The translations under genes and the position numbers were made by a program. The notes beneath the pieces are model-generated. The model saw nothing but the letters and a program-made list of their open reading frames with translations. It did no database searches and was not told the origin of the DNA. Positions 6,887 through 13,946 of a stretch of DNA of 23,119 bases are shown one piece after another. Each line of letters opens with the position of its first letter. Positions within the stretch are counted from its first letter, which is position 1. The DNA comes from an uncultured Eubacteriales bacterium (lineage in GTDB: Bacteria > Bacillota > Clostridia > Oscillospirales > Oscillospiraceae), in the NCBI GenBank assembly GCA_900546515.1, contig URDG01000038.1:1-23119 (forward strand), read 5' to 3'.

Positions 6887-7638
6887 CAGACTTTGCCCTC
6901 CTTCACTCTGTCCTCATATCTTGGCCTGCCCAGACCCAGATTTGTCTTTGCGGACGTATGGTCAACATCATAGCCAAGTTCATCAACAATCTTCCTTGCG
7001 GGAATAGTGTCGGTCTCTTCATCTACGCGGCAGATGAGGCAAAGGCTAAACACCGTTGATACTTCCTTGGAGGCTTTCTCAAGTGCCTGTAAAACAGCCT
7101 TTACATTTTCCATTTTGCAGCTGAACTCGACTATCGCGGACATTACCGATTCGCCCAAAACGCTGGGATCCAGCTTACCGGTGGCTTTGTCCTGAATAAG
7201 AGGCGTAATGGGGTTGTTGACCTCGAACGCTTCAGCGTAGGGAGCGACTGCCATCGTTATCTTTTCCAGATCAGCAAAGGATGAGCCGATACTCGGCCTA
7301 CCCATCTCAACAGCGAGGGAGATCATGTCTAGTCTATGCACAACTCCGGTGACGTCATTGGTCTTGACCTCCTCGGTGCCGCGTCCCATATGTTTAAGGG
7401 CAGTGTTTTCATGCTTACCGAAAGGATCGCTGAACGCTTTTCTGTAAGCCCTTGGAGTTTCCAAATGGACATTGTAAAAGGCGTCCCTTGGGCAGCCAGC
7501 CTGCCTTTTGCACACTCCGCACTCTACGCATAGTTCCTGATCAATATCCATTACACCATCTTTTTCGATAATTGCATTACGTGGGCAGTACGGCACACAT
7601 TTTTTGCATTTGACGCATTTTTCTGTATCAATAAACAT
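6886..7638 (-). CDS. Two-cluster ferredoxin-domain protein with unknown C-terminal domain
   Basis: The 250-residue protein has an N-terminal ferredoxin module. Cluster 1 ligands are C8, C11, C14 and C18 (CVKCKKCVPYCP); cluster 2 ligands are C37, C40, C43 and C49 in CVECGVCKRQAGCP, with two more residues than usual before the last Cys. The remaining about 190 residues are of no family I can name; they contain EMGRPSIGSSFADLEKI and end KTNLGLGRP. The protein is soluble and presumably shuttles electrons to or from the adjacent 2-oxoacid oxidoreductase, or couples them to another reaction. It lies 17 bases after the beta subunit gene and overlaps the next gene by one base. The iron-sulfur assignment is certain from the motifs; the function of the C-terminal domain is unknown. 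Confidence 0.88.
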   Translation of the reverse strand: MFIDTEKCVKCKKCVPYCPRNAIIEKDGVMDIDQELCVECGVCKRQAGCPRDAFYNVHLETPRAYRKAFSDPFGKHENTALKHMGRGTEEVKTNDVTGVVHRLDMISLAVEMGRPSIGSSFADLEKITMAVAPYAEAFEVNNPITPLIQDKATGKLDPSVLGESVMSAIVEFSCKMENVKAVLQALEKASKEVSTVFSLCLICRVDEETDTIPARKIVDELGYDVDHTSAKTNLGLGRPRYEDRVKEGKV

Positions 7639-7655
7639 GTGGGTTCCTCCAAAAT

Positions 7656-8561
7656 TCAGATACCGCAGAGAGCCTTTATAGTGGCATATCTTTCATCCGC
7701 GGTCTTTTGTATTTTGCTGAGCTGTTCGTCGGAGAGGTTTTTGAACTTTCCGATTCCTTTCACAAATTCCTTGATAGAAATTGGCGAATTGTTCACATAG
7801 CTGAGTTTATAGCCCTCGGATGTTTTCTCCCATACAGGGAACATATTGGAGCGGACAGCGCGCTTTGCCACCTCTATGCCCTGATCCTGAGCGAACGACC
7901 ATCCGGTCGTGCATGGGGCAAACATATGGATGTACGCAAAACCGCGCTTGCTTGCCTCCAGCCCCTTCTGCACCTTTTCCATAAGATCCTTCATATTCCA
8001 CGGCGTGGCGGTTGCGCAGTATTCCACGCCATGCATCGCCATGATGAGTGGAACATACTTCTGCGCCTGCTGTTTGCCCGAAATGACCGAGCCAATAGGA
8101 GTCGTGGAGGTGCGGGAACCCATGGTAGTGGTAGAACTGCGCTGATAGCCAGTGTTCATATATCCCTCGTTATCATAGCAGATATAGAGCATATGCTCAC
8201 CACGCTCCGCTGCGCCGGAAAGACTCTGAAAGCCGCAATCGGCGCTGGCGCCGTCGCCGGCAACCGCTATAATGTTCACATCCTCCCTTCCGAATCTCTG
8301 ATAAACATGGGTAAGCCCCGTAAGGAATGAGGCCGTGTTGTCAAGAAGAGGGATATGTACGGGTATCTTCATGCCGCTGTCATAGTTCCAGCCTACTACG
8401 CCGCTGCCAGCCATGCATCCGGGAGGTACGCAGACGATAGAATTTTCACCAGCAGTCTGCAAAACTCTTCTCAGAATCAACTCGCCGCAGCAGCCCTGAC
8501 ATGCCGACACGCCGGGCGACACCATATCGGGTTTGTTTTTCAGAATATCAAGATAATTCAT
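7656..8561 (-). CDS. porB: 2-oxoacid:ferredoxin oxidoreductase, beta subunit (TPP-binding)
   Basis: The 301-residue subunit carries the thiamine-pyrophosphate and proximal [4Fe-4S] site of a four-subunit 2-oxoacid:ferredoxin oxidoreductase. The TPP/Mg motif is seen as GDGASADCG at 102-110 with N131 and NTG at 136-138. The four expected cluster cysteines are C21 and C24 (ACQGCCG), C49 (PPGCMAG) and C217 (APCTTGW). Length fits the family. A strong GAGGAGG site precedes the ATG. The reaction in this family is 2-oxoacid + CoA + oxidised ferredoxin to acyl-CoA + CO2 + reduced ferredoxin, reversible in anaerobes. The gene follows the alpha subunit by 13 bases. The symbol is used in the general sense; pyruvate, 2-oxoisovalerate, 2-oxoglutarate or an aryl oxoacid cannot be separated by eye. 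Confidence 0.93.
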   Translation of the reverse strand: MNYLDILKNKPDMVSPGVSACQGCCGELILRRVLQTAGENSIVCVPPGCMAGSGVVGWNYDSGMKIPVHIPLLDNTASFLTGLTHVYQRFGREDVNIIAVAGDGASADCGFQSLSGAAERGEHMLYICYDNEGYMNTGYQRSSTTTMGSRTSTTPIGSVISGKQQAQKYVPLIMAMHGVEYCATATPWNMKDLMEKVQKGLEASKRGFAYIHMFAPCTTGWSFAQDQGIEVAKRAVRSNMFPVWEKTSEGYKLSYVNNSPISIKEFVKGIGKFKNLSDEQLSKIQKTADERYATIKALCGI

Positions 8562-8574
8562 ACGGCAAACCTCC

Positions 8575-9756
8575 TCAGTCCTGCATCAGCCAGCGGGTCT
8601 CATGCTCGCCGGGCTGATCTTTTATTTTATCAAGCTCAACAATAATATCCACCATATCGCTGAACGAAACATCCGCCCCGCCCAGACCACCTATTGCGGA
8701 AAAACGAGCCTGTTTTTCATTGCTGCCGGAAAGCGCCGCACAGGTCTCCACATACATGGAACCTCTGTTCCATCCGAAGCTGACGCTGCGGTCCACCACA
8801 CAGAACGCCTTTTTGCCTTGAAGCGCCTTCGCAATGCGCTTTGCAGGGAACGGGCGGTAGAAACGTATCTTTATAAGACCAACCCTGATGCCTCTTTCCC
8901 TTGCCTCATCTACGGCATCCTTGCCGGTGCCGGTGATGCCGCCCATGGTCACAACGACCACTTCGGCGTCGTCGCAGCGGTATTCCTCAATAACACCGCC
9001 GTATGAGCGTCCGAACACCTCCGCGAAACGTTTATCCACATCGTCAATGACGTCCTGGGCCTTCTGCATTGATTCAAGATGGTTCTTGCGGTAGTGCATA
9101 AGCAGGTCGCCCGGCGTCATCGGATCCAACGCGAGCGGATACTTGGGATCAAGGATAGGTTTATGGTTGACAGCATGAGGTGTGAGGACCCTGTCTACTT
9201 CATCCTGATCTGGTATAATAACGCCAGAGGTCAGGTGAGATGAATAGAAGCCGTCATAGCAGACATTGACCGGCAGGCACACGTCTGGATGCTCTGCAAT
9301 CATGTAGCCCTGCACAATCATATCGGCAATCTCCTGATTATCGTCGCAGAACATCTGTATCCACCCCGCCTCTCGCACGGACACCGCATCCTGCTGGCCG
9401 CTCCAGATGGTTTCGGGGGAGGTCATCTCACGTGTGGCAATAGCCATAACCATTGGCAGACGCAGTGTAGACATTCTGAAATACGGCTCGTACATAAGCG
9501 CAAGTCCCTGCGCGCTCGTCGCAGTGAACACACGTCCGCCGCCTGCCGCCGCGCCCTGAACAACACTCATCGCGGTGTGTTCTGACTCAACCTGCACCAT
9601 CTCGGCGTCTATTTCGCCGTTATATACGAGCTCTGCAAGATGCTCGACAACGGAGGACTGGGGCGTAATAGGATATGCGGAAATAAGGTCAAGCCGGCAT
9701 TTTGCCGCCGCTTCGGCAGCGGCATAGTTTCCTGTAATGACTTTCAAAGTACCCAT
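8575..9756 (-). CDS. porA: 2-oxoacid:ferredoxin oxidoreductase, alpha subunit
   Basis: The 393-residue protein holds the pyrimidine-binding domain (YPITPQSSVVEHL at 28-40, and VESEHTAMSVVQGAAAGG, in which a Glu activates the cofactor). It also has TATSAQGLALMYEP and a C-terminal transketolase-like domain (VVVVTMGGITGTGKDAVDEA, RFYRPFP, VVDRSVSFG). This matches pyruvate/2-oxoacid:ferredoxin oxidoreductase alpha chains of the four-subunit archaeal and Thermotoga type rather than the single-chain enzyme of most Clostridia. The start ATG 9756 follows the delta subunit stop by one base, with AGGAGGT inside the delta gene end, so the pair is translationally coupled. The operon order gamma-delta-alpha-beta is the classical one. 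The substrate is not determined. Confidence 0.93.
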   Translation of the reverse strand: MGTLKVITGNYAAAEAAAKCRLDLISAYPITPQSSVVEHLAELVYNGEIDAEMVQVESEHTAMSVVQGAAAGGGRVFTATSAQGLALMYEPYFRMSTLRLPMVMAIATREMTSPETIWSGQQDAVSVREAGWIQMFCDDNQEIADMIVQGYMIAEHPDVCLPVNVCYDGFYSSHLTSGVIIPDQDEVDRVLTPHAVNHKPILDPKYPLALDPMTPGDLLMHYRKNHLESMQKAQDVIDDVDKRFAEVFGRSYGGVIEEYRCDDAEVVVVTMGGITGTGKDAVDEARERGIRVGLIKIRFYRPFPAKRIAKALQGKKAFCVVDRSVSFGWNRGSMYVETCAALSGSNEKQARFSAIGGLGGADVSFSDMVDIIVELDKIKDQPGEHETRWLMQD

Positions 9757-9757
9757 A

Positions 9758-10021
9758 TTACTTGACCTCCTTTTCCATGGAAATGGCTTTCTTGGGACAT
9801 TCTACAGCGCAGATGCCGCAGCCTTTGCAATAATCATAGCATATATAATAGCCCTCTTCCTCGCTGTACTTTATGGAATTGACCGGACAATATCCCATGC
9901 AGATACCGCAATTGATACAGATGCTTTTATCCATAACAGGCTTGTGTGTTCTCCATGATGAGGTATCGAGCACATACATGCCCTTATTTCCGACGGGAGT
10001 TACAAATACTTTATCGTACAT
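9758..10021 (-). CDS. porD: 2-oxoacid:ferredoxin oxidoreductase, delta (ferredoxin) subunit
   Basis: The 87-residue protein is a two-cluster ferredoxin subunit. Ligands C35, C38, C41 and C45 (CINCGICMGYCP) and C65, C68, C71 and C75 (CKGCGICAVECP) each fit CxxCxxCxxxCP. It passes electrons from the TPP site in the alpha-beta core to external ferredoxin. The ATG follows the gamma stop by one base and the stop precedes the alpha ATG by one base, so three subunits are tightly coupled. The length and the extended N-terminus before cluster 1 are usual for PorD-type subunits. Confidence 0.94.
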   Translation of the reverse strand: MYDKVFVTPVGNKGMYVLDTSSWRTHKPVMDKSICINCGICMGYCPVNSIKYSEEEGYYICYDYCKGCGICAVECPKKAISMEKEVK

Positions 10022-10022
10022 A

Positions 10023-10568
10023 TCATATCTCCCCTTTCAAGACTTTCACTTCGTTATATGCTCTCTCGGCTGCTTCTCTGTTTATAGCGCCGAAAGCATT
10101 GGCTATCTCTTCAAATAGGGCTTCCTTGTCCACATCTTTGACAATTTTGGCGAACGCGCCAAGGACTGAGGTATTGGGCAGATTTTTGTCGAAAAGCTCC
10201 TCGGAAATACCCGTGGCGTCAACCTCAGCTACAAGGGAGGCGCATTCCGGTACCATAAGCTCTTCAATAGGCTTCACTGAGTTTATAAGCACCTTACCCC
10301 CGTCCTTGAGCCCGGCGTAAGTCTGCGGCATGGAGACAAGACTGTCATCCATAATGACCAGCATATCCGGCTCATAAATCTGGGTTTTACGGCGAATTTC
10401 CTTATCGCTCAGACGAAGGTAGCCAAAGACAGGCGAGCCCTTCCTTTCAACGCCGAAGAAAGGAATGAACTGCCCGTGGCCGCCCTTGAGCACCGTCGCT
10501 TTAACAATAATCTGAGAGGCCTTTACAACGCCCTGACCTCCCCTGCCATGTAAGCGGATTTCTTTCAT
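10023..10568 (-). CDS. porG: 2-oxoacid:ferredoxin oxidoreductase, gamma subunit
   Basis: The 181-residue protein shows the CoA-binding gamma domain hallmarks: LHGRGGQGVVKAS near the N-terminus (GRGGQG at 8-13), FGVERKGSPVFGYLR at 39-53, and later LPNTSVLGAF. It opens the four-gene gamma-delta-alpha-beta set. AAGGAG stands just before the ATG. A 77-base gap with a strong imperfect hairpin separates it from the permease gene upstream, which could set different expression of the enzyme and the transporter. Function as part of the complex is well established for the family. Confidence 0.93.
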   Translation of the reverse strand: MKEIRLHGRGGQGVVKASQIIVKATVLKGGHGQFIPFFGVERKGSPVFGYLRLSDKEIRRKTQIYEPDMLVIMDDSLVSMPQTYAGLKDGGKVLINSVKPIEELMVPECASLVAEVDATGISEELFDKNLPNTSVLGAFAKIVKDVDKEALFEEIANAFGAINREAAERAYNEVKVLKGEI

Positions 10569-10593
10569 TGATATTTTTCTCCTTTATCATCTG

Positions 10594-10628
10594 CGTAGAT
10601 ACCGGAATATGAAATTCCGATATCTACG
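10594..10628 (-). promoter_or_regulatory. Intra-operon hairpin between permease and oxidoreductase genes
   Basis: CGTAGATA (10594-10601) pairs with TATCTACG (10621-10628), and inside it CGGAAT (10603-10608) with ATTCCG (10614-10619), broken by a single C-A mismatch around a 5-base loop. No U-run follows on the - strand, so it is more likely an RNA processing or stability element than a terminator. Confidence 0.5.
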
Positions 10629-10644
10629 TCGGTTAACGCAATCA

Positions 10645-11901
10645 TCATGCGCCGATGGAGGCGCAGAGATTACCAAAAATAGCGGAGCTGATGCCAACCC
10701 AGAGAATAAAGCAGACGGCTATGATAATAAGTTTGATGAAGTTTTTGTTCTGCTCTTCCTTTGACATATTGGGCATCATGGCGGACATTGCGCCGAGTGT
10801 CAGCGCACCGCATGTGGACATTGGGCTGAAACCCGCAAGGGAACCGCCTGCCACGATCGCTGAAATAACGGATACGGCATTACCTCCGCCGACTGTCTCA
10901 ACCAGCTCGGAAGCCATAGGGATAAGCGTGGGGTAGACAACTCCAAGACCTGACGAAACGAGGGACATGATACCCGCAGTAATACCGCTGAGAGGAGCGA
11001 CTGTGCCCGCGCTCATAACGCCAGAAAGCGCGCTGCAGAGCATATCAATACCGCCTGCCTTGGATATGATGCTCATAAGCACTCCCACACCAAGGATCAT
11101 AACGATAGTTCCCCAAGGAACATTTTTTAGCGCTGTCCTTTCATCAACGACATGGAACAGGAACAGGAGCGCCGCAAGCAGGAAGGATGTAAGGCCGGTA
11201 TCAAGACCGACGATAACGACCAGAACGAGCATTACCACAATAGCCCCGAGTGCGATAAGCTGCTGCTTGGTCGCCTTTACGGCTTCGATTTTTACTTCAC
11301 ACTCCCTGTTCTTATGGCCTTTCATGACAAAGAATAGTATAACGGCTGCAATGACGGTAGTTACAATCTGGAAAACACACACGGGGAGAATCACATTGGA
11401 AGTAATCCCCTGTTCAGCAGCAAGGTTGGCAACCAGATTGCCCTCTGGAGTGATCGCCGCAACGCGTCCGCCCATCAGTCCCAGCCCGCCGATAACACCC
11501 ATCATAATGGGGTTATAACCAGCGGAAATGGCGATAGAAACGGTCATAGTGACGACAAGTGTTGTGGGTGGGATAGCGCCCGGGCCAATTACGGCCAGAA
11601 TGAAGCCTATAAGATATGCGATAATAGGAAGCGTCCAAACTTTTTTGCCAAAGATATGTGCAATTTTCTTGGACACCATTTCAAGCGCGCCGGTACTGTT
11701 CACCGCCGAGAAGAGCAACGTGATACCGGTAAGGGTAACAAATAAGGACTGGCTGAGTGTCTTGACGATCTCCTTATCAGTCATGCCGATAATGTGACCA
11801 AGAATGAGCGCGGCGCCAAACGCGAGAAAACCCATATTTGTCTTACGCACAAACGCCAAAATTAGAAGCGCAAAGAAAACTATCCAGCATACGATAGCCA
11901 T
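10645..11901 (-). CDS. Organic-anion permease, ion-transporter superfamily (MatC/SLC13-like)
   Basis: The 418-residue protein is almost wholly hydrophobic, with about eleven predicted helices. It has two family-like re-entrant regions: LLFSAVNSTGALEMVSKKI followed by GPGAIPPTTLVVTM and ITPEGNLVANL in the first half, and PLSGITAGIMSLVSSGLG with FSPMSTCGALTLGAM in the second. This twofold layout is typical of citrate/dicarboxylate carriers such as the MatC N-terminal family and DASS proteins. It would move a carboxylate across the cytoplasmic membrane, most simply the acid that the CoA-transferase and oxidoreductase of the same operon handle. GAGGT precedes the ATG. The gap of 103 bases from the CoA-transferase shows no terminator, so co-transcription is likely. 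The family is clear in outline; the substrate is not. Confidence 0.85.
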   Translation of the reverse strand: MAIVCWIVFFALLILAFVRKTNMGFLAFGAALILGHIIGMTDKEIVKTLSQSLFVTLTGITLLFSAVNSTGALEMVSKKIAHIFGKKVWTLPIIAYLIGFILAVIGPGAIPPTTLVVTMTVSIAISAGYNPIMMGVIGGLGLMGGRVAAITPEGNLVANLAAEQGITSNVILPVCVFQIVTTVIAAVILFFVMKGHKNRECEVKIEAVKATKQQLIALGAIVVMLVLVVIVGLDTGLTSFLLAALLFLFHVVDERTALKNVPWGTIVMILGVGVLMSIISKAGGIDMLCSALSGVMSAGTVAPLSGITAGIMSLVSSGLGVVYPTLIPMASELVETVGGGNAVSVISAIVAGGSLAGFSPMSTCGALTLGAMSAMMPNMSKEEQNKNFIKLIIIAVCFILWVGISSAIFGNLCASIGA

Positions 11902-12004
11902 GATTTTTACCTCTTGTTATTTTTGTAGTGTTATGTATTTTTCACCTTCGGGCAGGAAAATGCACGCCCTCCTCTCATCAATATTTACCCTCCGGTTGAT
12001 TAAC

Positions 12005-13564
12005 TTAAATCTGTATATGCATAAGCCCTTTTTCAAAAATTCTTTTGTCCATCTGCTTTAGTTCCGGAGAAATATGCGGTACAAAATCCATTTGCGCAAT
12101 GATGTCCTTTTCCAAGTCAACGCCAGGAGCTATCTCCACGAGCTCAAGCCCTTTATTCTTTAATTCAAAAACGGCGCGTTCTGTAATATAAAGGATTTTT
12201 TGACCACTTTTCTTCGCAAAATCGCCTGAAAATGTGATCTGCTGCACAGATTTCCGAAATTTTCTTTCTCTACCCTCCTGAAGGATACAGAGCTTTCCGT
12301 CAAGTGTGGCCGCTTTAAGCCCACCGGCAGTAAATGTACACATAAAGCATACTACAGGGGTATTCTGCACGATGTTTATAAAGCCTCCCGGACCAGTGGT
12401 TTTTACGCCGAACTTCGAGACATTTACATTGCCCCGCTCATCTATCTCCCCCGCACCGAGAAACGCTATATTAAGTCCTCCGCCGTCATAGAAGTTGAAA
12501 TTATCTGCTATGCGGTAAATAACATCCGGGTTTTCCGACGCTCCGAAGGCAACGCCGCCGACTGGTACGCCGCCCAGTGGACCGCTTTCCACCGAGAGCA
12601 GAATTTCTGACGAAAATCCTTCCTCCGCCGCAACTACAGCAACCGTATCAGGGATGCCTATCCCCAGATTTACAACATCCCCCGCCTGCAACTCAAAAGC
12701 TCCGCGGCGACCACAGATTTTCCGGATGTTCAGTTCGGAAACTGCTGCTTCTTTTGCCTCGGTCCGCGCTTGACCACATATCTCAGGTCTGTAAACGGGG
12801 CAGATGTATCCAGGCGCACAATAGTGCTCCACGTCGTGCACTATATAATCAACACTAGACGAGTGTATCAGTATTTCCTTCGGCATAAGCTCATCAACAA
12901 GGTTATCCGCCTGCGCAATGACAAGCCCACCTTGAGCCTTTACAGCCATTGCCATCTCAAGCTGCTCTGCTGTCATGGGATCGCACTTGGTCGACAAGTT
13001 GCCATTTTTATCCGCTAAGCTTACACGAAGCAGACAGGCATCCAGACGAAATGTCGGATAAAAAAGGTACTCTTCTCCTTTTATTGTGTTCACTGAACAG
13101 ACATTTTTCCCGCTTTGCAACGCCGCTTCATTCAGCGCGCCGCCCTCCACTCTCGGGTCAACAAACGTTTCAAGCCCAACCTTTGTAAGTACACCCGGCT
13201 TTTTACCCGCTGCGGCGGAGAGAAGATTTGAAAACAGCCCTAGCGGCAGGGCAAATGCTGGAAAAGCATTCTTTGAAATACACCTGCCGAATTTGGGAGC
13301 CATGCCCACATGAGCCGCCGTAACGCTGCTTACCATTCCCGGCTGAGCGAAAAAATTCATGCCGCAGTCGTTTTCTGACAGATCGCCGGGGAGGATACCG
13401 CCATATATGGACAATCCTGCCGGTGAACCGGAGGCTAAAAACCTTTCGCGCATTTCCGCAAAAATCAGATCGGCACCTAACCAACCACCAAATCCAGAAA
13501 CGCCCACAGAAAAATTATCTTTAATAAGAGCAGCCGCCTGTGTCGGTGTTATAAAAAAGGGCAT
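12005..13564 (-). CDS. Acyl-CoA:carboxylate CoA-transferase, fused alpha-beta (YdiF/propionate CoA-transferase type)
   Basis: The 519-residue protein joins both halves of a family I CoA-transferase in one chain, as in propionate CoA-transferase and YdiF. The N-terminal half carries GVSGFGGWLGADLIF and a glycine-rich loop (YGGILPG). The C-terminal half has GIGIPDTVAVVA and the catalytic motif SVESGPLGGVPVGG, in which E326 is the expected nucleophile that forms a glutamyl-CoA intermediate. GGGLNIAFLGAGEIDERGNVNVSKFG follows, as in the family. It moves CoA between acyl-CoA (often acetyl-CoA) and a carboxylate in the cytoplasm. It is the first gene of the operon, with AAGGAG six bases before the ATG and a leader of over 100 bases holding several palindromes. 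It would activate the imported acid, or release an acid from the acyl-CoA made by the oxidoreductase. Acceptor specificity is unknown. Confidence 0.92.
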   Translation of the reverse strand: MPFFITPTQAAALIKDNFSVGVSGFGGWLGADLIFAEMRERFLASGSPAGLSIYGGILPGDLSENDCGMNFFAQPGMVSSVTAAHVGMAPKFGRCISKNAFPAFALPLGLFSNLLSAAAGKKPGVLTKVGLETFVDPRVEGGALNEAALQSGKNVCSVNTIKGEEYLFYPTFRLDACLLRVSLADKNGNLSTKCDPMTAEQLEMAMAVKAQGGLVIAQADNLVDELMPKEILIHSSSVDYIVHDVEHYCAPGYICPVYRPEICGQARTEAKEAAVSELNIRKICGRRGAFELQAGDVVNLGIGIPDTVAVVAAEEGFSSEILLSVESGPLGGVPVGGVAFGASENPDVIYRIADNFNFYDGGGLNIAFLGAGEIDERGNVNVSKFGVKTTGPGGFINIVQNTPVVCFMCTFTAGGLKAATLDGKLCILQEGRERKFRKSVQQITFSGDFAKKSGQKILYITERAVFELKNKGLELVEIAPGVDLEKDIIAQMDFVPHISPELKQMDKRIFEKGLMHIQI

Positions 13565-13585
13565 CTTTTCTCCTTTCCGTTATTT

Positions 13586-13598
13586 GGAACGTTGTTTC
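13586..13598. promoter_or_regulatory. Possible IclR-family operator, proximal site
   Basis: GGAAC-GTT-GTTTC is an imperfect 5-3-5 inverted repeat (one mismatch) lying about 20 bases before the CoA-transferase ATG. It has the same layout as the perfect distal site GGAAC-ATA-GTTCC. Confidence 0.4.
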
Positions 13599-13632
13599 GT
13601 AATTTTGCGTTAAATAAATCAGGTTTTATATA

Positions 13633-13656
13633 TTCCGATAATCGGAACATAGTTCC
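13633..13656. promoter_or_regulatory. Overlapping palindromes, likely IclR-family operator
   Basis: TTCCGA-TAA-TCGGAA (13633-13647) is a perfect palindrome. It overlaps GGAAC-ATA-GTTCC (13644-13656), also perfect, giving three half-sites in alternating orientation at regular spacing. The layout recalls the three-repeat operators of the IclR-family regulators PobR/PcaU. It lies about 45-70 bases downstream of the -10 box of the operon promoter, where a bound repressor could block elongation. Confidence 0.55.
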
Positions 13657-13700
13657 GAAACCTGTTCATAAATAAATCGCATTGATGCGTATGCTGACAT

Positions 13701-13727
13701 ATTATACGAAAACGTCAAATTTGTCAA
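13701..13727 (-). promoter_or_regulatory. Promoter of the CoA-transferase/oxidoreductase operon
   Basis: On the - strand a perfect TTGACA (13727-13722) is followed by TATAAT (13706-13701) at 15 bases, or TAATAT (13704-13699) at 17. The leader to the first ATG is about 130 bases and contains the palindromic sites. Confidence 0.55.
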
Positions 13728-13808
13728 GCCCAAAGAACGTAGAATGCAGATTTGTCCTAAAACAGTAAAACATATAGAACTTCACCATAGAGCTGTCCAT
13801 TTAGGGAA

Positions 13809-13840
13809 CAAAATGACGGCGCAAAAATGCCGTCATTTTG
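13809..13840 (-). terminator. Probable terminator of the IclR-family regulator gene
   Basis: CAAAATGACGGC (13809-13820) and GCCGTCATTTTG (13829-13840) form a perfect 12-bp stem with an 8-base loop. Only a short T run (TTTTGTT), partly inside the stem, follows on the - strand, so termination may be partial; the structure is symmetrical and could act on both strands. Confidence 0.5.
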
Positions 13841-13946
13841 TATAATTCAATCTGGGTACCCGTCGGTACGCACCTGCAAAAACCGTTTATCCTTTCGGCA
13901 TTGAACGCGGAGTGCAATACAATCTTACGGAGGTTCATTCACTTAA

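Larger units (their letters stand above)
13565..13946. other. 382-bp control region between the regulator and the operon
   Basis: No gene is seen here. From right to left it holds a hairpin after the regulator gene (13809-13840), an AT-rich promoter for the CoA-transferase operon (13701-13727, - strand), and the palindromes at 13633-13656 and 13586-13598. The part 13847-13946 shows only a small repeat GTACC/GGTAC and nothing else I can support. Confidence 0.6.
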
